Shown: positions 20,836 to 25,684 of the stretch, piece by piece
Layout of the letters: each line of letters opens with the position of its first letter
Numbering within the stretch: the stretch's first letter is position 1
IMG/VR virus record: IMGVR_UViG_3300027909_000060
Location: 1-25,684 of that record
Length of the DNA stretch: 25,684 bases
DNA from: a virus
Reading direction: 5' to 3' (one strand)
Program-made: the position numbers and the translations under genes
Notes under the pieces: generated by a model
What the model was told of the DNA's origin: nothing
Database searches by the model: none
Seen by the model: only the letters and a program-made list of their open reading frames with translations

Positions 20836-21086
20836 ACGGGAACCTGATCGGTGACGGTGACGTGCGCGGTGAGATGCTCGCCGACCACGGCGAGGTCCGT
20901 GATCGGCCACTCCCACGGCCGGCCTTGTTTCGGAATCACCAGCGTCAGCGGCCGCTGCGCCAGGCGGTACGCATCCGCGGACACCATCCGCGCGTGCAAC
21001 GTGCCTGCGTCGAGTTCCCACCGGCCGAGCGTGGCCGCCGTGTAGTAGACCCAGCGCACCTCGGCGACGACGCCGGCAATCTTCAC
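20832..21086 (-). CDS. hypothetical tail-region protein (84 aa)
   Basis: An 84-residue protein with GTG start at a GTGA overlap with the end of the tail tube gene; a slightly longer GTG start at 21098 is possible. The sequence is strand-rich (VAEVRWVYYTAATLGRWEL; LTLVIPKQGRPWEW; LTAHVTVTDQ). I do not recognise a family. Location between tail tube and chaperone makes a tail protein or assembly factor likely. Confidence 0.65.
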   Translation of the reverse strand: MKIAGVVAEVRWVYYTAATLGRWELDAGTLHARMVSADAYRLAQRPLTLVIPKQGRPWEWPITDLAVVGEHLTAHVTVTDQVPV

Positions 21087-21475
21087 AGGCGGCCCCACGA
21101 GCCGTTGGCGTTGAACGAGCCTTCCATCGTCACCGCGCCCGCGATGTCCACTTCAATCGAGGCATCGAGCCAGGCCGGGCCGTACCAGTACTTCGTCGGC
21201 ACGTTCTTGGTCGGGTAGAGATACAGCTTGATGCCGTCGACCGAGTCCGCGGCCAGGAACAGCTTGTCGTCGGCCGCATCCCAGAAGCCGGAGAGGCTCC
21301 CGGTGAGGTCCTTCATCGAAGCCACGTAGGTGCGGTTTGCATCACAGAAACTGGTGGTCTCGATTTTCTCCGTCGCCATATTCAGCGACCACTTCGACAG
21401 GCAGATCACCGTGGCGACTCCGCTGCCCGTCGTCGACATGTAGACGACTCCGTCTTTCCCGGCGTACTTCGGCAT
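21083..21475 (-). CDS. major tail (tube) protein
   Basis: A 130-residue protein of the phage tail tube type: YAGKDGVVYMSTTGSGVATV at the start, LSKWSLNMATEKIETTSF (a familiar tube motif), then MKDLTGSLSGFWDA, KLYLYPTKN and the C-terminal GSFNANGSWGRL. Tube proteins form the hexameric rings of the siphovirus tail. The size is at the small end of the family. It has a good AGGAG about seven bases before the ATG. The upstream glycosyltransferase frame overlaps its first 134 bases. Confidence 0.88.
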   Translation of the reverse strand: MPKYAGKDGVVYMSTTGSGVATVICLSKWSLNMATEKIETTSFCDANRTYVASMKDLTGSLSGFWDAADDKLFLAADSVDGIKLYLYPTKNVPTKYWYGPAWLDASIEVDIAGAVTMEGSFNANGSWGRL

Positions 21476-22520
21476 GGCTCAAACTCCTGTTCGTGAGGGC
21501 GCGGCAATCTTCCAGAACCGAAGCCGCTCGAGAGGTCCAGCTCGCCGACGCGACACACGCCGGGAGGTCCGCCGCGACCGCGGCGCGCTCGATCGGATGC
21601 GCCAGCCAGTAGCGGAGCGCGCGCGCCGCCTCGGCCGGATCGTCGAGGATCGGCACCAGGTCGCCGAACACCTCGCACACTTCGGCGCGGGCATCGCTCA
21701 GGTGAAACGAGCCGCAGGCGGCGAGTTCATACGCGCGCGGATTCAGTGACTCGGCGCCGGGCGCCTGGCGATAGAGGTTGAGGCCGATCGCCGCCCGGCG
21801 ATAGAGCGCGGCCGCCGTCGCGTTCGCCACGGTGCCGGCCTTGACGAACCGGCGCAGCGGCGAGCGCCGCGCGAGGCCGTCCCAATGGCCGTACAGGCCG
21901 AGATCGATCCCCGTCCAATCCACGGCCTCGAGCCAGGTCACGCGTTCGGGAAAGGCCGAGCCGACAAAGACGACGTCGTGCGCCGGCTGCAGGTCGTCGC
22001 CCGGCTGCGGCCCGGGTCGATGCCGCAGCGGATGCCAGCCGTGCGGCAGGTAGCGGCACGAGGGGCCCGCCGCGGCCAGCGGGCCGACACTGACGCGGTC
22101 ATTGGTCCAGCAGTGATCGACGAGCGGTGCGAGGGTCGCTTCTTGCGCGCCGTCATACGGCGACTCGGTGAACAGCGCCGCCACCGTCAGCCCGGCGCGC
22201 TTCATCAGGATGATCACGTCGGGATGGAAGAACATCGCCGACAGGACGATCACCACGTCGACTTGATGGCGCAGCGCGACGGCGAGCACGTCGGTACTGG
22301 CGAGGTAGCAGACATCGCCCACGGTCGGCGCCAGCAGGGCCGGATCGTGTTTCACCGCCCGGCGCCACGCCGCTTTCAGCCAGCTCGCCGCCCGTTCGAT
22401 GCGGACGTCGAGCCGGTACCGGATGACCTCGACGCCGTGCTGCTCGAGGCCGTAGCGCAGGCCGTCCTCGACGTCGGCCGTCGACCAGGAGGCGCCGGGA
22501 TGCACGACCAGCAGCTTCAT
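21342..22520 (-). CDS. CgeB-like glycosyltransferase
   Basis: A 392-residue protein. The N-terminal Rossmann part starts MKLLVVHPGASWSTADVEDG, with VDVVIVLSAMFFHPDVI and a sugar-enzyme-like VAALFTESPYDGA. The second half has DVVFVGSAFPERVTWL, GLYGHWDGL, AAIGLNLYRQAPGAESLNPR, and YELAACGSFHLSD, the latter typical of the CgeB/GT4-like family (NxR..E..ACG). The enzyme probably puts a sugar on a surface polymer or a virion protein. The start overlaps the methyltransferase stop by ATGA. The ordinary end would be near ASVLEDCRALTNRS; the frame instead continues about 45 more residues into the tail tube gene, which is unusual. Confidence 0.82.
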   Translation of the reverse strand: MKLLVVHPGASWSTADVEDGLRYGLEQHGVEVIRYRLDVRIERAASWLKAAWRRAVKHDPALLAPTVGDVCYLASTDVLAVALRHQVDVVIVLSAMFFHPDVIILMKRAGLTVAALFTESPYDGAQEATLAPLVDHCWTNDRVSVGPLAAAGPSCRYLPHGWHPLRHRPGPQPGDDLQPAHDVVFVGSAFPERVTWLEAVDWTGIDLGLYGHWDGLARRSPLRRFVKAGTVANATAAALYRRAAIGLNLYRQAPGAESLNPRAYELAACGSFHLSDARAEVCEVFGDLVPILDDPAEAARALRYWLAHPIERAAVAADLPACVASASWTSRAASVLEDCRALTNRSLSHAEVRRERRSRLHVDDGQRSRHGDLPVEVVAEYGDGENRDHQFL

Positions 22521-23011
22521 GCCGGTTTCCTCGCCGTCGCGTAGATGTCGCCGGCCCGGCGATTGGTCCAGACGCGCACCTGCTCGAGGCCCGCGCACCA
22601 GCCGCCGACGTCGCCCGGTGTCACGTTGGCGTAATACTCGCCGTCGCGCAGCGGGCCGCCATCGACGGCCGAATGCGGTGCCCGGCCGTCCCCCGCGGCC
22701 GTCACGATGAGCAAGCCACCCGGCTGCAGCATCGCCGCGGCATTGGCGACAATCGCCGGCGCCGTCGGGGCGTGCTCGAGCACTTCGCAGCAGACGACGC
22801 AGGCGGCCGGCGCCGGTGGCGTATAGGTCGCGGCATCGGCGACGACATCGACGCCTGGCCCGGGCGCCAGGTCGACGCTGACATAGCTGCCCCAGAACAA
22901 CCCGCGGATCGAGCCGTTGACGTCCCGGCCGCCCAGCTCGACGACCAGGCCGGGCGGCACCTGGCCGGCGCTGACAATCGCGGCGACGAACCGATAGGCC
23001 GCGGGATGCAT
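22517..23011 (-). CDS. class I SAM-dependent methyltransferase
   Basis: A 164-residue protein with the Rossmann methyltransferase pattern: motif I VVELGGRDVNGS (around residue 25), an acidic end of the second strand (YVSVDLAPGPGVDVVADA), then CVVCCEVLEHAP (motif IV region) and MLQPGGLLIVTAAG. This is Methyltransf_11-like and small, as in phage or glycan-modifying clusters. It pairs with the glycosyltransferase by ATGA overlap, so methylation of the same glycan or protein is a reasonable inference. The start TAATG overlaps the stop of the preceding structural gene by one base. DNA methylation is unlikely, as no DPPY-like motif is present. Confidence 0.82.
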   Translation of the reverse strand: MHPAAYRFVAAIVSAGQVPPGLVVELGGRDVNGSIRGLFWGSYVSVDLAPGPGVDVVADAATYTPPAPAACVVCCEVLEHAPTAPAIVANAAAMLQPGGLLIVTAAGDGRAPHSAVDGGPLRDGEYYANVTPGDVGGWCAGLEQVRVWTNRRAGDIYATARKPA

Positions 23012-23424
23012 TACACGGGCTCCGCCAGAAATTCGTAGAGGCCGCCGGCGTGTTGCCACTGGATCGCCGCATCCACGGGATCGGGATCCGCATATTTGAC
23101 CCGCTCGAGGCGTTGCACGCGCATCAAGTGATAGCCGGTCGCGGCTTGGAGCGTCTCGATCAACACGCGAATGCGCGCCGCCGCGGCGTCTACGGTCGCC
23201 GTGCTCGACTCTTTCGCCACGGCTTTGATCAGATACGTCGGTTGCTCAAAGGCGGTACGCCCTTGCTCGTATTCCTCGCCGGCGGTGGGGAGTGATACCA
23301 CGACAAACTTCGTCTTGCCTTGCGGCGCGGCATTCCACCAGGCGCCATCGGGGCACAGCGTCTTGAGCGTCGGATCGTTGAGCGCGGTAAAGATCGCCGC
23401 CTCGATCTTGCTCGAATCGCTCAC
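23011..23424 (-). CDS. DUF3168-like tail completion/terminator protein
   Basis: A 137-residue protein of the DUF3168 tail completion type: IEAAIFTALNDPTLKTLCPD at the start, then WNAAPQGKTKFVVVSLP (close to the family signature), EYEQGRTAFEQPTYLIKAVA and a C-terminal WQHAGGLYEFLAEP. In siphophages it sits between the gp10-like protein and the tail tube and caps the tail. The GTG start forms a GTGA overlap with the preceding stop. Here the tail tube gene is displaced by two modifying enzymes. Confidence 0.82.
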   Translation of the reverse strand: MSDSSKIEAAIFTALNDPTLKTLCPDGAWWNAAPQGKTKFVVVSLPTAGEEYEQGRTAFEQPTYLIKAVAKESSTATVDAAAARIRVLIETLQAATGYHLMRVQRLERVKYADPDPVDAAIQWQHAGGLYEFLAEPV

Positions 23425-23843
23425 GGCGTCACCGTCACCGTAAAGCCGGCTTCGCGGACGAGCGCCACGAGCTCGTCGAGCATCCGCCGGCGGTTGCGTT
23501 GCGCGAGGCTGATCAAGCCGCGGCCGGTCGCCGCCGGCATCGCGCCGCGGTTGAACCCTTGACTCGTGCGGCGCACTTGTGTGCCGTACTCCCAATACGT
23601 GGCCTCGTCCGTGGTACTGCGGACCTTGGCCGAGACCGTCGTGGTCGTATCGCGCGTCGTCACCTTGACGCCGCGGCGCATCGCGCCCGATCCGCCCTGG
23701 GGATAGACCGATCGCAACTGCGCCGCGGTTTTCTCGGCGGCGTTGTGCACGATCGCGCGCGCCTCGAGGTTGAGCGCCTCGGGCAAGTTGCCGAGGGCAT
23801 CGCGCAATTCGTTGTTCCCTTGCAGGAGGACGCGGACGCTCAT
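23421..23843 (-). CDS. HK97 gp10-like tail-component protein
   Basis: A 140-residue protein of the HK97 gp10 type: VRVLLQGNNELRDALGNLPE at the start, then ALNLEARAIVHNAAEKTAAQ, and YWEYGTQVRRTSQGFNRGAM, which matches the usual YaxxxExGT...Q....PF pattern. These proteins act at the head-tail connection or tail completion step. The start overlaps the adaptor stop by ATGA. The long upstream frame extension covers two earlier genes and is not used. Confidence 0.85.
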   Translation of the reverse strand: MSVRVLLQGNNELRDALGNLPEALNLEARAIVHNAAEKTAAQLRSVYPQGGSGAMRRGVKVTTRDTTTTVSAKVRSTTDEATYWEYGTQVRRTSQGFNRGAMPAATGRGLISLAQRNRRRMLDELVALVREAGFTVTVTP

Positions 23844-24190
23844 AGGACCTCCTCGCACGCGCAGACGAGTTGAATGTGCCGCTCGTCGGGATCGCTCAGG
23901 CCGCTGATGGTGAAGGCCCGATCGCGGCCGCCGTCGTGAAACACGATCGTGCTCGCGACGGTGACGCCGGCGAGGTACGGGATCGTCACCAGATGCGAGG
24001 CCGTGGCTTGGACGGCCACCCCTACGGAGCGTTCCATATCGCGCACCGTCGCCGGGATCACTTCGCCGTTCACGTCGCCGAGGATGGCCGGCACCGTCGT
24101 ATAGCCACCCATCCCATCGGGGATCTCCTCGCCGGGATTGCTCACGGTTAAGCGATGGATCCGGCGGCCGGCGGGCACCCGCGGCGTCAT
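23840..24190 (-). CDS. head-tail adaptor/joining protein
   Basis: A 116-residue protein matching phage head-tail joining proteins (Phage_H_T_join type): RRIHRLTVSNPGEEIPDGMG at the start, a GGYTTVPAILGDVNGEVIP segment, ERSVGVAVQATASHLVTIPY, and GRDRAFTISGLSDPDERHIQ. The short strands fit the small beta-barrel stopper/adaptor. Start and end are fixed by ATGA overlaps with neighbours. Synteny with gp6-like and gp10-like genes supports it. Confidence 0.85.
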   Translation of the reverse strand: MTPRVPAGRRIHRLTVSNPGEEIPDGMGGYTTVPAILGDVNGEVIPATVRDMERSVGVAVQATASHLVTIPYLAGVTVASTIVFHDGGRDRAFTISGLSDPDERHIQLVCACEEVL

Positions 24191-24513
24191 GCGACCGCCG
24201 GATCGTGATAGGCGCGCAACAGTTCACGGACGGTGATCGAGAGCTCCTCGCCCTCTTGACGCACCGGTCCGTCCACGTCATCGCCGCGGAAACGATCGAA
24301 TTCGCCCGTCTGCACCAGAATCGCGAGCACGACCGTCTTGGGGACGGTTTCCGGCGTCCAGGCATCGGCAATCGCTTTCGCGCGTGGCGTCGTGCTGCAC
24401 CACTCGAGAATGTGCGCTTCGGCCTGGTCGATGAGATCCTGTAAGTCGACGTCATCGGTCACCAGCAACCGGAGTCGCCGCTTGGCTTGATCCAGCGTCA
24501 CGAACATCGCCAC
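24187..24513 (-). CDS. gp6-like head-tail connector protein
   Basis: A 108-residue helical protein of the phage connector (gp6/gp15) type: MFVTLDQAKRRLRLLVTDDV, then DLQDLIDQAEAHILEW, AWTPETVPKTVVLAILVQTG and a C-terminal LLRAYHDPAV. The family's VTLDEAKxxLRI..DDxD..L..LI..A pattern is visible. It joins the portal to the adaptor. GTG at 24513 is chosen as start because AGGCGG lies nine bases before; an ATG two codons later is possible. Confidence 0.85.
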   Translation of the reverse strand: MAMFVTLDQAKRRLRLLVTDDVDLQDLIDQAEAHILEWCSTTPRAKAIADAWTPETVPKTVVLAILVQTGEFDRFRGDDVDGPVRQEGEELSITVRELLRAYHDPAVA

Positions 24514-24516
24514 GGG

Positions 24517-25128
24517 TTATCGCCGCCTCTGGGCGTCGTACACCTGCTGCCAGTCGCGGCCGGGGGCCCCGGACGGCCCCGGCGGGCCGTCCTTCCCGTC
24601 CTTGCCATCGCGGCCGCGCTTGACTTTCAGCGTCCACGCCTTCGACCCCTCGCCAGGCTTCGTCGCCGTGGGCGTGTGGCAGTGCCATTCGGAGCCGGCC
24701 CAGGTCACGCCGTCACCTGGCTCATACGTCCGGCCATCCGCCCAGACGCCGCGGTAGATGTCGGCCGCAAACCGCGCCGTCCCGATCTCTTTGACGCAGT
24801 CGCCACGCGAGGCCGTGATGGTGAACGACCGATCGTCGCGTTGCTCGACGCCGAGCCCCTCGAACCCGACGCCGTCCACGCCGTCACGCCCGGGCGGGCC
24901 CGGGGGACCGGGCACCGGTGCCCGCGTCTCGAGCACGGCGAGCCGCTCGCGCAGCGCGCTGATCGGGGAGACGCCCTCGACGACCGCGGCGAGCTGCGTT
25001 TCCGCGACCATCAGCCGCCCGCTGAGCGCGGCAATCTCGGCAGCCGCCTGGGCGCCGACGTCCCGCACGAAGTCGCGCACGACGGGGGCGATCCCCTCGA
25101 TGATGGCGGCGACGTCGTCTTCCGTCAT
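24517..25128 (-). CDS. collagen-like protein with putative carbohydrate-binding module
   Basis: A 203-residue protein. Residues 1-70 form a helical coiled-coil-like start (AAIIEGIAPVVRDFVRDVGA; QLAAVVEGVSPISALRERLA). Residues 74-87 are a short Gly-X-Y run (GPPGPPGRDGVDGV). Residues 125-168 resemble a chitin/cellulose-binding type module: YRGVWADGRTYEPGDGVTWA, EWHCHTPTATKPGEGS and AWTLKV. Residues 172-191 form another Gly-X-Y tract (GRDGKDGKDGPPGPSGAPGR). The mix of coil, collagen-like rods and a Trp-rich module suggests a trimeric fibre on the virion head or neck. It lies between portal and connector, where protease and capsid genes would often be. The ATG overlaps the portal stop. Confidence 0.7.
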   Translation of the reverse strand: MTEDDVAAIIEGIAPVVRDFVRDVGAQAAAEIAALSGRLMVAETQLAAVVEGVSPISALRERLAVLETRAPVPGPPGPPGRDGVDGVGFEGLGVEQRDDRSFTITASRGDCVKEIGTARFAADIYRGVWADGRTYEPGDGVTWAGSEWHCHTPTATKPGEGSKAWTLKVKRGRDGKDGKDGPPGPSGAPGRDWQQVYDAQRRR

Positions 25129-25684
25129 GCCGCCAACGCTTTCGCGAGGTAATGCCGCGCGGTGGCGGCAACCTGGCCGGGCGGCAGTTGGTCGGCGGCC
25201 GGCGCCGCTGCGGGGGCTGGCTTCGGCTTCGCAAACGGATCATTCGCGTCCCGCTCCGCGAGCGCGGCGATGCTGAAGTTCTGCTGCTGCGTCATCGGCG
25301 ACTCGCCGCCCTTGACCGGCCCGACGCCGTGATACTTCTTCCGCACTTCGTTGAACGACAAGCCGCCAGTAATCGAGTCGGCCGCCGCCTTGACGCGCGT
25401 CCCCGTGTCCATCCAGATCAAATCGTCGATGTCGAATTCGGTCCCGTACTGCGTCGTGCCGTTGACCGGCTCGAGGATGCCCAGGCCTTCGTCGAGACTC
25501 TTCTCGAAATTGGTCAGCAGCGATTGCAGGCACTGCGAGTAGTACTGCTGCAGGAGTGGTTCGACGTTGGCGTACGGCGGCGGCGGGCCGACGCCAATCA
25601 TGTACGGCGGCACGTGGTAGCACGAACACACCGTTTCCGCCGTCCACTTCAGTTGCTCGATCAGTTGCGCGTCGACGGCGTTCA
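25125..25684 (-). CDS. portal protein, C-terminal part (5' end outside window)
   Basis: The frame is open to the window edge, with about 186 residues visible. Near the edge it reads LIEQLKWTAETVCSCYHVPP and MIGVGPPPPYANVEPLLQQY, the usual HK97-type portal segment in which a helix is followed by a PPxxIG-like turn, then YSQCLQSLLTNFEKSLDEGL, ESPMTQQQNFSIAAL and a C-terminal Ala/Pro-rich tail. The portal forms the dodecamer through which DNA is packed. The stop overlaps the next ATG (ATGA). No start codon can be chosen because the gene is cut. Confidence 0.88.
   Translation of the reverse strand, partial: NAVDAQLIEQLKWTAETVCSCYHVPPYMIGVGPPPPYANVEPLLQQYYSQCLQSLLTNFEKSLDEGLGILEPVNGTTQYGTEFDIDDLIWMDTGTRVKAAADSITGGLSFNEVRKKYHGVGPVKGGESPMTQQQNFSIAALAERDANDPFAKPKPAPAAAPAADQLPPGQVAATARHYLAKALAA

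Noticed and set aside
1-25684. CRISPR arrays, insertion sequences or rRNA genes
   Set aside because: No regularly spaced repeats, transposase motifs, or rRNA-like segments were found on either strand.

Overview
This window is most of the genome of a temperate, long-tailed (siphovirus-like) phage with GC-rich DNA. The evidence is a tyrosine integrase, a divergent repressor/Cro-like pair, an early operon for replication and recombination, and a long late operon that runs from the portal through head-tail connectors, tail tube, tape measure and tail hub to a tail-tip protein and small membrane proteins. The host is not shown directly. The GC-rich coding style, the tRNA-Val(CAC) attachment site and a lipoprotein with a bacterial Ig-like domain and a Pro-Thr linker suggest a soil bacterium, perhaps an acidobacterium; that is a weak inference.

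Layout. (A) 1-9508, minus strand: a tightly packed early operon, mostly with ATGA, GTGA or TGATG junctions. It reads leftward from a strong promoter at 9583-9611: Cro-like regulator, small HTH-like protein, MT-A70 DNA methyltransferase, DUF3846 protein, RecE-like exonuclease, Sak4-like ATPase, replisome-organiser-like protein, a possible helicase loader, RusA resolvase, several small Zn-binding proteins, an HNH nuclease and a cupin-like protein. (B) 9509-9632: control region with divergent promoters and a palindromic operator. (C) 9633-11613, plus strand: repressor and integrase. (D) 11611-11860: long hairpin, GGACCC repeats and the attachment core, which is the 3' half of a tRNA-Val(CAC) gene. 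(E) 12007-12867, plus strand: a probable lysogenic-conversion lipoprotein whose N-terminus looks like a ribbon-helix-helix domain. (F) 12925-25684, minus strand: the late operon, entering at the right edge inside the portal gene.

Phage genes lie on both sides of the attachment core, and the early and late operons run in the same direction off the two ends. The sequence is therefore best read as an unintegrated (virion or circular) genome whose ends would meet in the packaging genes. Terminase, capsid protease, major capsid protein and a recognisable endolysin are not in the window.

The most interesting points are: (1) a canonical -1 frameshift site (A8) that joins the two tail-assembly chaperone frames; (2) the RHH-like/lipoprotein reading frame with a second, well-spaced internal start; (3) a probable frameshift in the replisome-organiser gene; (4) a glycosyltransferase/methyltransferase pair inside the structural operon, whose frame runs 134 bases into the tail-tube gene; (5) a probably leaderless repressor transcript; and (6) a collagen-like, putatively carbohydrate-binding protein where protease and capsid genes would be expected.
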